Assembly (NCBI RefSeq): GCF_003611275.1
Contig: NZ_CP020694.1
Span: 2,356,001-2,420,000 of the forward strand
DNA from: Sulfitobacter sp. D7
Lineage (GTDB): Bacteria; Pseudomonadota; Alphaproteobacteria; Rhodobacterales; Rhodobacteraceae
DNA length: 64,000 nucleotides
Direction: 5' to 3'
A program made the translations under genes and the position numbers. The notes under the pieces were generated by a model that saw only the letters and a program-made list of their open reading frames with translations, was not told the origin of the DNA and ran no database searches. Of this stretch, positions 5,847 to 14,877 are shown piece after piece (within the stretch, counting starts at the first letter, position 1; each line of letters opens with the position of its first letter).

Positions 5847-8800
5847 GTGACCGATTTCAAAAAGATCCTGATCGCCAACCGCGGTGAAATCGCAATCCGC
5901 ATCATGCGCGCCGCCAATGAGATGGGCAAGAAAACGGTCGCGGTCTACGCCGAAGAAGACAAACTTGGGCTGCATCGGTTCAAAGCGGATGAGGCCTACC
6001 GCATTGGCGAGGGCCTCGGCCCCGTCGCCGCCTACCTTAGCATCGACGAGATGATCCGCGTGGCCAAGGCCGCCGGCGCTGACGCGATCCACCCCGGCTA
6101 CGGTCTGCTTTCAGAGAACCCCGAGTTCGTCGATGCCTGCGAGCAGAACGGCATCACCTTCATCGGCCCCCGCGCCGAAACCATGCGCGCTTTGGGCGAC
6201 AAAGCCTCCGCCCGCCGCGTTGCCATGGAAGCCGGCGTGCCGGTCATTCCTGCGACCGAAGTGCTGGGTGACGACATGGACGCAATCCGCGCCGAGGCGA
6301 AGGAAGTCGGCTATCCGCTGATGCTCAAAGCCTCATGGGGCGGCGGTGGTCGTGGCATGCGCCCGATCATGTCGGAAAAGGAACTCGAGGAAAAAGTCCG
6401 CGAAGGCCGTCGCGAGGCCGAAGCCGCCTTTGGCAATGGCGAGGGCTATCTGGAGAAGATGATCCTGCGCGCGCGCCATGTCGAAGTGCAAATTCTCGGT
6501 GACAAACAGGGGGATATCTACCACCTCTATGAGCGCGACTGCTCTGTCCAGCGCCGCAACCAAAAGGTCGTTGAGCGCGCCCCCGCGCCATACCTTTCCG
6601 AGGACCAACGCGCCGAGATCTGCGAGCTTGGCCGCAAAATCTGTGCCCATGTGAACTATGAATGCGCGGGCACCGTCGAATTCCTGATGGATCTGGACGA
6701 CGGTAAATTCTACTTCATCGAAGTGAACCCGCGCGTGCAGGTCGAACATACCGTCACCGAAGAGGTCACCGGCATCGACATCGTCCGCGCGCAAATCCTC
6801 ATCGCCGAGGGCAAACCACTGGCCGAAGCCACCGGCAAGGCGCGCCAGGAAGACATCTCTCTCACCGGTCACGCGCTGCAGACCCGCGTCACGACTGAGG
6901 ACCCGCAGAACAACTTCATCCCCGACTATGGCCGCATCACCGCCTACCGTTCGGCCACCGGCATGGGCATCCGTCTGGATGGCGGCACCGCCTATGCGGG
7001 CGGGGTGATCACGCGCTACTACGACAGTCTGCTGACCAAGGTCACGGCCAAGGCGCCCACGCCAGAGATGGCGATTGCGCGGATGGACCGCGCCTTGCGC
7101 GAATTCCGCGTGCGCGGCGTGTCGACCAACATCGCCTTTGTCGAAAACCTGCTGAAGCACCCGACGTTTTTGAACAACGAATACACCACCAAGTTCATCG
7201 ACGAGACGCCGGAGCTTTTTAACTTCAAGCAGCGCCGCGACCGCGCCACCAAGGTGCTGACCTATATCGCCGACATCACCGTCAACGGCCATCCCGAGAC
7301 CAAGGGCCACGCCCTGCCTGCTGCTCATGTTCGCGATCCCAAACCGCCCGTGCTGCGTGGCGAGCCGCAGATGGGCACGCGCAACCTGTTGGAGCAAAAG
7401 GGCCCACAGGCCGTGGCCGATTGGATGGGGCAACAACGTCAGTTGCTGATCACCGACACCACCATGCGTGACGCGCATCAGTCGCTTCTGGCGACCCGGA
7501 TGCGCAGCCTCGACATGATCAAGGTGGCCCCCACCTATGCCGCCAATCTGCCCCAGCTTTTCTCTGTCGAATGCTGGGGCGGCGCGACCTTTGATGTGGC
7601 CTACCGCTTTTTGCAGGAATGCCCGTGGCAGCGCCTGCGGGATCTGCGCGCGGCCCTGCCCAATGTGATGACCCAAATGCTGCTGCGCGCCTCCAACGGC
7701 GTGGGCTATACCAACTACCCCGACAACGTTGTGCAGAAATTCGTCGCGACAGCGGCGAATACCGGCGTCGATGTCTTCCGCGTTTTCGACAGTCTGAACT
7801 GGGTTGAGAACATGCGCGTGGCGATGGATGCGGTGGTCTCCTCCGGCAAGGTCTGCGAAGGCACGATCTGCTACACCGGCGACATTTTCGATCCGGATCG
7901 CGCGAAATACGACCTTCAGTATTACGTCAACATGGGCAAGGATTTGAAAGCCGCCGGCGCGCATGTGCTGGGGCTGAAAGACATGGCCGGTCTGCTGAAA
8001 CCCGCCCAAGCCCGCGCGTTGGTCAAAGCGCTGAAATCCGAGGTTGGTCTGCCGATCCACTTCCACACCCATGACACCGCAGGCAGCGCCACCGCCACGA
8101 TCCTCGCGGCCTCTGAGGCGGGGGTAGACGCTGTCGATTGCGCGATGGATGCGCTTTCTGGCAACACCTCGCAGGCGACGCTCGGCACCGTGGTTTCGGC
8201 TCTTCAACACACAGACCGCGACACCGGAATCGACATGAAGGCCGTGCGCGAAATCTCTGATTACTGGGAAGAAGTCCGCGGTCATTACGCGGCATTCGAA
8301 ACCGGCATGCAGGCGCCCTCCTCCGAGGTCTATTTGCATGAGATGCCCGGCGGTCAGTTCACCAACCTCAAGGCGCAGGCCGCCTCCATGGGGTTGGAGG
8401 ACCGCTGGCCCGAGGTGGCGCGGACCTACGCGGATGTGAACCAGATGTTCGGCGATATCGTCAAAGTCACGCCCTCGTCCAAGGTTGTGGGCGACATGGC
8501 GTTGATGATGGTTTCCCAAGGGCTGACCCGCGCGCAGGTCGAAGATCCGAACGTCGATGTGTCCTTCCCCGACAGCGTGATCGACATGATGCGCGGCAAT
8601 CTGGGCCAGCCGCCCAACGGTTTTCCGGCAGGCATCGTCCAGAAAGTGCTGAAAGGTGAGACGCCGAACACCGAACGCCCCGGCAAACATCTGGAGCCCG
8701 TCGATCTTGAGGCCCTGCGCAAGGAACTGTCCGAGCAATTGGACGGCATGCAGATCGATGATGAGGATCTCTGCGGCTACCTTATGTATCCTAAGGTTTT

Positions 8801-9287
8801 CCTCGACTACATGGGCCGCCACCGCGTCTATGGTCCGGTCCGCACCCTGCCCACGCATACGTTCTTCTATGGCATGGAGCCGGGCGCTGAGATCTCGGCC
8901 GAGATCGACCCCGGCAAGACGTTGGAGATCCGCCTGCAGGCCGAATCCGAGGCCGGTGAAGATGGCGAAGTGAAGGTCTTCTTTGAGTTGAACGGCCAGC
9001 CGCGGGTGATCCGTGTGGCGAACCGTCTGGTCAAGGACGCCACCGTGCAGCGGCCCAAGGCCGAGGCCGGCAACGCCAATCACATCGGTGCGCCGATGCC
9101 AGGGGTCGTGGCCTCGGTCGGGGTCAAGGAGGGGCAGCAGGTCAAGGCGGGCGACCTGATTTTGACCATCGAGGCGATGAAGATGGAAACGGGCCTGCAT
9201 GCAGAGCGTGATGCGGTGGTAAAGGCCGTGCATGTTCAAGCAGGCGGCCAGATCGACGCCAAGGACCTGCTTGTCGAACTAGAGTAA
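5847..9287 (+). CDS. pyc: Pyruvate carboxylase
   Basis: The 1146-residue single-chain enzyme makes oxaloacetate from pyruvate, bicarbonate and ATP to refill the TCA cycle. The N-terminal biotin carboxylase (about 1-460) begins KKILIANRGEIAIRIMRAA and has the glycine-rich loop SWGGGGRGM. The carboxyltransferase domain has DTTMRDAHQS at about residue 540. The C-terminal biotin carrier domain has the lysine in EAMKMET at about 1112. Length and domain order are normal. The start follows a GGGGAGA ribosome site. The gene appears monocistronic; a strong hairpin follows at 9295-9320. Confidence 0.98.
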   Translation: MTDFKKILIANRGEIAIRIMRAANEMGKKTVAVYAEEDKLGLHRFKADEAYRIGEGLGPVAAYLSIDEMIRVAKAAGADAIHPGYGLLSENPEFVDACEQNGITFIGPRAETMRALGDKASARRVAMEAGVPVIPATEVLGDDMDAIRAEAKEVGYPLMLKASWGGGGRGMRPIMSEKELEEKVREGRREAEAAFGNGEGYLEKMILRARHVEVQILGDKQGDIYHLYERDCSVQRRNQKVVERAPAPYLSEDQRAEICELGRKICAHVNYECAGTVEFLMDLDDGKFYFIEVNPRVQVEHTVTEEVTGIDIVRAQILIAEGKPLAEATGKARQEDISLTGHALQTRVTTEDPQNNFIPDYGRITAYRSATGMGIRLDGGTAYAGGVITRYYDSLLTKVTAKAPTPEMAIARMDRALREFRVRGVSTNIAFVENLLKHPTFLNNEYTTKFIDETPELFNFKQRRDRATKVLTYIADITVNGHPETKGHALPAAHVRDPKPPVLRGEPQMGTRNLLEQKGPQAVADWMGQQRQLLITDTTMRDAHQSLLATRMRSLDMIKVAPTYAANLPQLFSVECWGGATFDVAYRFLQECPWQRLRDLRAALPNVMTQMLLRASNGVGYTNYPDNVVQKFVATAANTGVDVFRVFDSLNWVENMRVAMDAVVSSGKVCEGTICYTGDIFDPDRAKYDLQYYVNMGKDLKAAGAHVLGLKDMAGLLKPAQARALVKALKSEVGLPIHFHTHDTAGSATATILAASEAGVDAVDCAMDALSGNTSQATLGTVVSALQHTDRDTGIDMKAVREISDYWEEVRGHYAAFETGMQAPSSEVYLHEMPGGQFTNLKAQAASMGLEDRWPEVARTYADVNQMFGDIVKVTPSSKVVGDMALMMVSQGLTRAQVEDPNVDVSFPDSVIDMMRGNLGQPPNGFPAGIVQKVLKGETPNTERPGKHLEPVDLEALRKELSEQLDGMQIDDEDLCGYLMYPKVFLDYMGRHRVYGPVRTLPTHTFFYGMEPGAEISAEIDPGKTLEIRLQAESEAGEDGEVKVFFELNGQPRVIRVANRLVKDATVQRPKAEAGNANHIGAPMPGVVASVGVKEGQQVKAGDLILTIEAMKMETGLHAERDAVVKAVHVQAGGQIDAKDLLVELE

Positions 9288-9294
9288 ACCACCT

Positions 9295-9320
9295 GCGGGC
9301 GCGGCCTTCTCCGCGCCCGC
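9295..9320 (+). terminator. Hairpin after pyc
   Basis: A perfect 10-bp GC stem (9295-9304 with 9311-9320) with a 6-base loop begins 8 bases after the pyc stop codon. No T-run follows, so it may stabilise the mRNA end or act as a weak terminator. Confidence 0.4.
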
Positions 9321-9336
9321 CACCTGGAGCGAAACG

Positions 9337-9711
9337 ATGCATCTCTCTGCGATAACCTTGATCGTTCCTGACTATGACGCGGGAATCGATTTTTACTGTA
9401 GCGTCATGGGGTTCGACCTGACCGAAGACGTTGATCAGGGCCGCAAACGCTGGGTTCGGGTCACCCCGCCCGGCGCGCAGACGGGGTTCATTCTGGCCCG
9501 AGCCGATGACGACCAGCAAAAGGCCGCGATTGGCAAACAGGGCGCGGGGCGCGTTTGGCTGTTCTTGAAAGTAGATGATTTCACGGCGGAATTCGACCGT
9601 CTGACCGCTGCTGGCGTCATATTTGAAGAAGAACCACGGCATGAGCCCTATGGCAAAGTTGCCGTCTTCCGCGATCCTTTCGGCAACCGCTGGGATCTGC
9701 TGGGCGACTGA
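9337..9711 (+). CDS. VOC (glyoxalase/bleomycin-resistance fold) family protein
   Basis: The 124-residue protein is a single vicinal-oxygen-chelate domain. It opens with MHLSAITLIVPDYDAGIDFYCSVMGF and ends with the typical KVAVFRDPFGNRWDLLG. Such small VOC proteins include isomerases, dioxygenases and lyases, so the reaction cannot be assigned. A GGAGCG ribosome site precedes the ATG. It is transcribed in the same direction as pyc and the DUF2244 gene that follows. Confidence 0.85.
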   Translation: MHLSAITLIVPDYDAGIDFYCSVMGFDLTEDVDQGRKRWVRVTPPGAQTGFILARADDDQQKAAIGKQGAGRVWLFLKVDDFTAEFDRLTAAGVIFEEEPRHEPYGKVAVFRDPFGNRWDLLGD

Positions 9712-9784
9712 CCGCGTCCCCGCGCCGCATTGCCATCGCCCGCCGCGCAGCTATCTTGGCGGTCGAGTGAGCCTGAGCGATCCC

Positions 9785-10267
9785 ATGCCCTACGAATGGA
9801 CAACCCCGCCCCGCGCAAATCCGCAGCAGATGCGCCTTTGGCCGCATCAATCCCTGCCCGCGCGCGGCTTTGCGGCTTTCATGCTGGCGACTTTCACGCT
9901 GGCGATGATCCCGCTTTTCGCCATGCTCGGCACCGCCCTGCTCTGGGGCCTGCTGCCCTTCGTACTCTTGGCCTTGGGCGCGGTTTACTGGGCCTTGCAG
10001 CACAATCACCGCACCCGGCAAATCGAAGAGGTACTGACCCTCGACGACACCACGGCGCGGCTGGTGCATACCACAGCCAAGGGCGAGGTGAAGGATTGGA
10101 ACTGCAACCGTTATTGGACCCGGGTGAAGAAATACGACGATGACGGCCCGGTGCCACATTACGTCACCCTGCGCGGCGAGGGCCGCGAGGTAGAGATCGG
10201 GGCCTTTCTCAGCGAAGAGGAGCGCATCGCGCTGTACGATGATCTGTCACGTCACCTGCACACCTAA
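9785..10267 (+). CDS. DUF2244 family integral membrane protein
   Basis: The 160-residue protein has two adjacent hydrophobic helices at about residues 29-70, then a soluble C-terminal half with DWNCNRYWTRVKK and the end motif EVEIGAFLSEEERIALYDDLSRHL, both typical of DUF2244. I chose the ATG giving MPYEWTTPP; an in-frame GTG six codons upstream is an alternative. Function of the family is unknown. It converges with the yqeY-like gene across a short hairpin. Confidence 0.8.
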   Translation: MPYEWTTPPRANPQQMRLWPHQSLPARGFAAFMLATFTLAMIPLFAMLGTALLWGLLPFVLLALGAVYWALQHNHRTRQIEEVLTLDDTTARLVHTTAKGEVKDWNCNRYWTRVKKYDDDGPVPHYVTLRGEGREVEIGAFLSEEERIALYDDLSRHLHT

Positions 10268-10293
10268 AAAGGGCCGGACCCGACGGCCCAGCC
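10268..10293. terminator. Hairpin between convergent DUF2244 and yqeY-like genes
   Basis: GGGCCG (10271-10276) pairs with CGGCCC (10284-10289) around a 7-base loop, with AAAAA before it on the plus strand. Read on the minus strand this gives a stem followed by TTTTT, so it is a plausible terminator for the minus-strand gene. Confidence 0.5.
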
Positions 10294-10318
10294 CTTCATC
10301 TCAAACCCTAACCGCGGC

Positions 10319-10777
10319 TCAGCTCAGGCGGTCTTTGATGACCGGCCCCACCGCGCCAAAATCCATCTGGCCAGTATAGCGCTCTTTCAGCAGCCCCATG
10401 ACCTTGCCCATGTCGCGGATTGAGGTCGCGCCGACATCGGCCACGGCCTTATCCACCGCGGCAGAGGTTTCGGTGACGCTCAGCTGCCGTGGCAGGAACT
10501 CTTCGATCACCTCGACTTCTTCGCGCTCCCGCTCCGCAAGGTCCAGACGCCCGCCCTCTTCATAGGCGCGCGCCGATTCCTGACGCTGCTTGGCCATCTT
10601 GCTGAGAATGCCCAGCACCTCGGCATCCGACACGCCCTCATCCGTGCCGTTGGCCCGGGCGGCGATGTCCTTGTCCTTGATCGCGGCATTGATAAGCCGC
10701 AGCGTCGAAAGCCGGTCCGCCGCCTTGTCTTTCATGGCCTGTTTCAAAGCATCCGAGATGCGCATCCGCAATGACAT
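10319..10777 (-). CDS. GatB/YqeY domain protein
   Basis: The 152-residue protein matches the YqeY family throughout: an N-terminal RISDALKQAMKDKAADRLSTLRLI helix, the EREEVEVIEEFLPRQLS centre and the end MGKVMGLLKERYTGQMDFG. The fold is shared with the tail of the GatB amidotransferase subunit, which contacts tRNA, but free-standing YqeY proteins have no settled role. It is divergent from carA over 194 bases, an arrangement common in Rhodobacteraceae. Confidence 0.93.
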   Translation of the reverse strand: MSLRMRISDALKQAMKDKAADRLSTLRLINAAIKDKDIAARANGTDEGVSDAEVLGILSKMAKQRQESARAYEEGGRLDLAEREREEVEVIEEFLPRQLSVTETSAAVDKAVADVGATSIRDMGKVMGLLKERYTGQMDFGAVGPVIKDRLS

Positions 10778-10901
10778 GGTGGTTTCCTGTGTTTCGCTAA
10801 ATCCAAGTGTCGCAGCTTACCTGCTCTCTCCGCGCGGAGCAATGGGGGGCGACGGAAGGTAACCCACTGTTATAAAACGATATCTCATTTACCTCCGGCT
10901 A

Positions 10902-10930
10902 TTGACCCCGCGCCCGCGCGGGATTAGGTT
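10902..10930 (+). promoter_or_regulatory. Candidate carA promoter
   Basis: TTGACC (10902-10907) and TAGGTT (10925-10930) are separated by 17 bases, a reasonable housekeeping-sigma spacing, and lie about 40 bases before the carA start. The -10 match is imperfect. Confidence 0.35.
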
Positions 10931-10971
10931 GCCACCCGTTTACCCGCCCATTTCTGCCCGGAGACTGCCCC

Positions 10972-12132
10972 ATGTCCGCGCCCGCTCGCCCACGCCCAAC
11001 CGCCTGCCTTGCCCTCGCGGATGGATCGATTTTCTACGGCATGGGGTTTGGCGCCACTGGCCAGACCGTGGCGGAGTTGTGCTTCAACACCGCGATGACC
11101 GGCTACCAAGAGATCATGACCGACCCCTCCTATGCGGGCCAGATCGTGACCTTTACCTTCCCGCATATCGGCAATGTCGGCACCAACCCCGAAGATGACG
11201 AGACCGGCGATCCGGTCGCCGCCGGGATGGTCGTAAAATGGATGCCCACCACGCCCAGCAGCTGGCGCAACATCCAGCCGCTGTCGGATTGGCTAGCCGC
11301 GCGCGGTCGCATCGCCATCGGTGGTATCGACACCCGCCGCCTGACCCGCGCGATCCGCCAGCAGGGCGCGCCGCACGCCGCCCTCGCCCATGACCCGGAC
11401 GGCAACTTTGACATCGAAGCGCTGGTCGCCACCGCCCGCAGTTTTGCCGGTCTCGAAGGCATGGATCTGGCCAAGGACGTCACCTGCGCCCAGACTTACC
11501 GTTGGAACGAGATGCGGTGGGCATGGCCCAACGGCTACGCGCCCCAGACCGAGGCCAAACACAAGGTCGTGGCCGTGGACTATGGCGCAAAACGCAACAT
11601 CCTGCGCTGCCTCGCCTCTGCGGACTGCGACGTGACCGTGTTGCCCGCCACCGCGACCTATGACGATATCATGGCGCATAAACCGGACGGCGTGTTCCTC
11701 TCGAACGGTCCGGGCGATCCGGCAGCGACCGGCGCCTATGCCGTGCCGATGATCCGCGACGTGCTGGATAAAACCGATCTGCCCGTCTTTGGCATCTGCC
11801 TTGGCCACCAGATGCTAGCGTTGGCGCTTGGTGCGACCACGGTCAAGATGAGCCACGGCCACCACGGGGCGAACCACCCGGTCAAGGACTATGACACTGG
11901 CAAGGTCGAGATCACCTCGATGAACCACGGTTTCGCAGTCGATGGCCAATCCCTGCCCGAGGGCGTGCGCGAGACGCATGTGTCGCTTTTTGACGGGTCG
12001 AACTGCGGCATCCGCGTCGATGGCCGCCCGGTTTGGTCGGTGCAGCACCATCCCGAAGCCAGCCCTGGCCCGCAGGACAGCTATTACCTGTTTGAGCGTT
12101 TCAGCGAAGCCATGGCCGCGCGTAACGCCTAA
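10972..12132 (+). CDS. carA: Carbamoyl-phosphate synthase small subunit (glutaminase)
   Basis: The 386-residue subunit releases ammonia from glutamine for carbamoyl phosphate, feeding arginine and pyrimidine synthesis. The N-terminal small-chain domain has LALADGSIFYGMGFGA and FNTAMTGYQEIMTDPSY. The class I amidotransferase domain has SNGPGDP, the nucleophile Cys in FGICLGHQ (about residue 276) and the His in VQHHPEASPGP. The large subunit carB is not in this window, as is usual when the pair is split in this group. Confidence 0.97.
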   Translation: MSAPARPRPTACLALADGSIFYGMGFGATGQTVAELCFNTAMTGYQEIMTDPSYAGQIVTFTFPHIGNVGTNPEDDETGDPVAAGMVVKWMPTTPSSWRNIQPLSDWLAARGRIAIGGIDTRRLTRAIRQQGAPHAALAHDPDGNFDIEALVATARSFAGLEGMDLAKDVTCAQTYRWNEMRWAWPNGYAPQTEAKHKVVAVDYGAKRNILRCLASADCDVTVLPATATYDDIMAHKPDGVFLSNGPGDPAATGAYAVPMIRDVLDKTDLPVFGICLGHQMLALALGATTVKMSHGHHGANHPVKDYDTGKVEITSMNHGFAVDGQSLPEGVRETHVSLFDGSNCGIRVDGRPVWSVQHHPEASPGPQDSYYLFERFSEAMAARNA

Positions 12133-12166
12133 AATTCTCCACATGCATTGATTGCATAGGCGGCTG

Positions 12167-12182
12167 TTAATTCTCAATTAAC
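12167..12182. promoter_or_regulatory. CtrA full binding site upstream of the MshEN-glycosyltransferase gene
   Basis: TTAA, TTCTCAA, TTAAC matches the alphaproteobacterial CtrA consensus TTAA-N7-TTAAC exactly. It also forms a 7-bp palindrome (GTTAATT/AATTAAC, 12166-12182) flanked by AGGCG/CGCCT arms. It lies 44 bases before the start codon, where an activator site overlapping -35 would be expected. Confidence 0.65.
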
Positions 12183-12225
12183 GGTCGCCTGCCAGTCTCA
12201 TTCCGGAACCTCGACGGGGCACGGA

Positions 12226-14172
12226 ATGAGCAACCTTCGCCTGAAACTCTCAGCGCCGCGTATGGCCGCCGCGCCCGCCCGCCGGATGCGGTTGGGTCAG
12301 CATCTGATTGCGGCGGGGGTCATCGGGCCAAGCGATCTTCTCCACGGGCTCGACCTACAACGCCGGATCGACGCCCCCTTGGGCGAGGTCCTTGCGACCG
12401 AAGGGCTGGTCGCGCCTGATGACATCGTCAGGGCGCTCGCCCGGCAGTACGGTGCGCAGCCTGTCGATCTTACGCGCAGCCCCTCCGATCCGCGCCTCTC
12501 TGCTCGGATACCCGCGCGCCTCTGTCTGAAATTTGGCGCGGTGCCTTGGCTTGAACTGGGGGACCGGCTTTTCGTGGCCAGCAGCCGTCCCGCCGAATTT
12601 TCCCAGCTTTGCAGTGCCTTGGGCGAAAGGGGGGAGTCCTTGGTGCTGGTCATCGCCGACCCCCAGCAGGTGCAGACCCAGATCGGCCGTCTTTACGCGA
12701 CAGAGCTCGCGCATCATGCCGTCACCCGTGTGGCGGACGCCGAAAGCTGTCGAAACTGGGCGGTGCGCAACCGAAAACGGCGGTTTGCGTTGCAGGGCAT
12801 TCTGCTGTCCCTCGTTGCCCTGCTGGTATTCTTTCCCTCGGCAGTCCTCGCCGTGGCGCTTCTCTGGGGGGCCTTTACGCTGCTTTTGACCAGTGGCCTC
12901 AAGGCGGCGGCGCTATGGGCGTCTCTCATCCGGACCGCCCCACCGCGGGCACCGCCGGAGGCCAGTGATATGAAGGGCTTCCGCCTGCCCCGCGTCTCGG
13001 TCCTCGTGCCGTTGCTGCATGAGGAAGAGATCGCGCAGGCGCTTATCGCGCGGCTGTCTTGGCTGACCTACCCCAAATCACTGCTGGAGGTGGTCTTGGT
13101 CCTCGAAGCAAGCGACAGCCTCACCCGAAAGACCATCGCCCGCACGCCTTTACCGCCGTGGATCAGCGTGATCGAAGTACCCGACGCCGGGGCGCTCAAG
13201 ACCAAGCCCCGCGCGCTGAACTACGCGCTCGACTTCTGCCGGGGCAGTATCATCGGCGTGTGGGACGCCGAGGATGCGCCAGAGCCGGACCAAATCGAAC
13301 AGATCGTAACCCGCTTTCAAAACGCGCCTGAGAATGTCGCCTGTTTGCAGGGGGTTCTGGATTTTTACAACAGCCGCAGCAATTGGATGGCCCGCTGTTT
13401 CGCCATCGAATATGCGACGTGGTGGCGGGTGATCCTACCCGGTGTGGCCCGACTGGGGCTGGTTGTCCCTTTGGGTGGGACAACCCTGTTTTTTCGGCGC
13501 GATATCCTTGAACGGCTCGGCGCTTGGGACGCTCATAACGTGACAGAGGATGCCGATCTGGGTCTTCGACTGGCGCGGCGCGGTTATGTGACCGAACTAA
13601 TACCCACCACCACTTTTGAGGAGGCCAACTGCCGCCCTTGGCCTTGGGTGCGGCAACGATCGCGGTGGCTGAAGGGCTATCTTATCACATGGGCCGTCCA
13701 TATGCAGAGGCCGCGCGCACTGCTGCAAGACCTCGGGCTGCGGCGGTTCATCGGCGTGCAGGCGATCTTTCTCGCGACGGTCTCGCAATTCGCCCTCGCC
13801 CCGCTGCTCTGGTCGCTCTGGCTAAGCGTCTTTGGGCTGTACCACCCGGTCACTGATCGGCTTGCCCCACCGCTCATGACGGCGATTTTTGCGCTGTTCA
13901 TCCTGTCCGAACTGCTGAACCTCTGCGCCTCTGTAATCGCGGTCTCAAACCGCGGGCAGCGCCACCTGCTGCCTTGGGTTATTACATTCCCGCTCTATTT
14001 TGCCCTGGGGGCCGTAGCCGCTGCCAAGGCACTTTATGAGCTCTATCGCAGCCCCCACTTTTGGGACAAAACCGCCCATGGGCATACATTGCCCCACTAC
14101 GTAAGGCCGCAGAAGAAGACGCCTAAAAATCTTCCTCGCGCCGGGCCGCTTCCTGCTTCAATCGGGTCATGA
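12226..14172 (+). CDS. Membrane glycosyltransferase (GT2) with N-terminal MshEN/GspE-N domain
   Basis: The 648-residue protein joins two modules. Residues about 22-85 (RRMRLGQHLIAAGVI..., then PLGEVLATEGLVAPDDI) match the twin RLGxxLxxxG/LGxxLxxxG repeats of MshEN, a c-di-GMP-binding domain. After two transmembrane helices (about 187-230), a processive GT2 catalytic domain shows VLVPLLHEEE, DAEDAPEPDQ, TEDADLGLRL and QRSRWLKGY, followed by three or four helices. It probably polymerises or exports an exopolysaccharide under c-di-GMP control. A CtrA site precedes it. The 3' end overlaps the convergent GntR gene by 50 bases. Confidence 0.88.
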   Translation: MSNLRLKLSAPRMAAAPARRMRLGQHLIAAGVIGPSDLLHGLDLQRRIDAPLGEVLATEGLVAPDDIVRALARQYGAQPVDLTRSPSDPRLSARIPARLCLKFGAVPWLELGDRLFVASSRPAEFSQLCSALGERGESLVLVIADPQQVQTQIGRLYATELAHHAVTRVADAESCRNWAVRNRKRRFALQGILLSLVALLVFFPSAVLAVALLWGAFTLLLTSGLKAAALWASLIRTAPPRAPPEASDMKGFRLPRVSVLVPLLHEEEIAQALIARLSWLTYPKSLLEVVLVLEASDSLTRKTIARTPLPPWISVIEVPDAGALKTKPRALNYALDFCRGSIIGVWDAEDAPEPDQIEQIVTRFQNAPENVACLQGVLDFYNSRSNWMARCFAIEYATWWRVILPGVARLGLVVPLGGTTLFFRRDILERLGAWDAHNVTEDADLGLRLARRGYVTELIPTTTFEEANCRPWPWVRQRSRWLKGYLITWAVHMQRPRALLQDLGLRRFIGVQAIFLATVSQFALAPLLWSLWLSVFGLYHPVTDRLAPPLMTAIFALFILSELLNLCASVIAVSNRGQRHLLPWVITFPLYFALGAVAAAKALYELYRSPHFWDKTAHGHTLPHYVRPQKKTPKNLPRAGPLPASIGS

Positions 14173-14776
14173 AGGCGACAGAAATATGCGTGCGCAGCGC
14201 CTCATCCGCGCCATCCTCATCGCGCGCTTCGATCATTTCCACGATGCGGTTATGTTCGGCCTGCGCGATCTCACCACGCCCCTCCACCGCAAGCGAAGAG
14301 GTCGCCATCAAGGCCATGGAGCGGTGCACAAGGTCAAGCTGTTGCACCAGATAGCGGTTGTGCGACGCCAGATGGATCTGCTTGTGAAACCGCTTATTCG
14401 CCCGCGCCAGCGCATTGGGATTGCCCGCCAGCGCGTTGTCGGCATCCACCATCTCGCGCAGCACGCGCACTTCCTCAGCCGTGGCATGGCGCGCGGCCAG
14501 ACGCGCGGCCAGCCCTTCCAACTCCCCCCGCACGACGTAAAGCTCGGCCATCTGGTTGTGATCCAGCGAGGCCACGATCAGGCTGCGCCCGTCGCGCATC
14601 AAAAGCGATTGGGTCTCAAGCCGTTGTAAAGCTTCACGGATCGGGGTGCGCGACACGCCGAAACGCTCGGCCAACTCGCTTTCTACCAGCCGGTCACCGG
14701 GGCGATAGGTGCCGATGTCGATGGCCTCTAGAATCATCGAATAAGCGTCGGTCGGGCCGGTTTTGGCGTCGGGCAT
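14123..14776 (-). CDS. GntR-family (FadR subfamily, FCD domain) transcriptional regulator
   Basis: The 217-residue regulator has a winged helix at about residues 10-75 with LVESELAERFGVSRTPIREAL and a C-terminal FCD all-helical effector domain with metal-ligand type histidines (HKQIHLASHN, about 130-140, and EHNRIVEMIEARD). FCD proteins usually sense carboxylic acids and control nearby catabolic genes, but no catabolic operon adjoins it here. The target and ligand are unknown. Its 3' end overlaps the glycosyltransferase gene. Confidence 0.9.
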   Translation of the reverse strand: MPDAKTGPTDAYSMILEAIDIGTYRPGDRLVESELAERFGVSRTPIREALQRLETQSLLMRDGRSLIVASLDHNQMAELYVVRGELEGLAARLAARHATAEEVRVLREMVDADNALAGNPNALARANKRFHKQIHLASHNRYLVQQLDLVHRSMALMATSSLAVEGRGEIAQAEHNRIVEMIEARDEDGADEALRTHISVAFMTRLKQEAARREEDF

Positions 14777-14877
14777 GAGCTATCTGTCCTTGAAAGTTGC
14801 GCCACCTTACTCACCGCGACCATATGCGCAACCCGGGAGGGCTTGCGCGGCTGCCCATCTCGGCCTACCTCTGCGCC

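Noticed and set aside
6333..9239. 968-residue open frame antisense to pyc
   Set aside because: Shadow of high-GC coding sequence. The plus strand encodes full-length pyruvate carboxylase; the antisense product has no family features.
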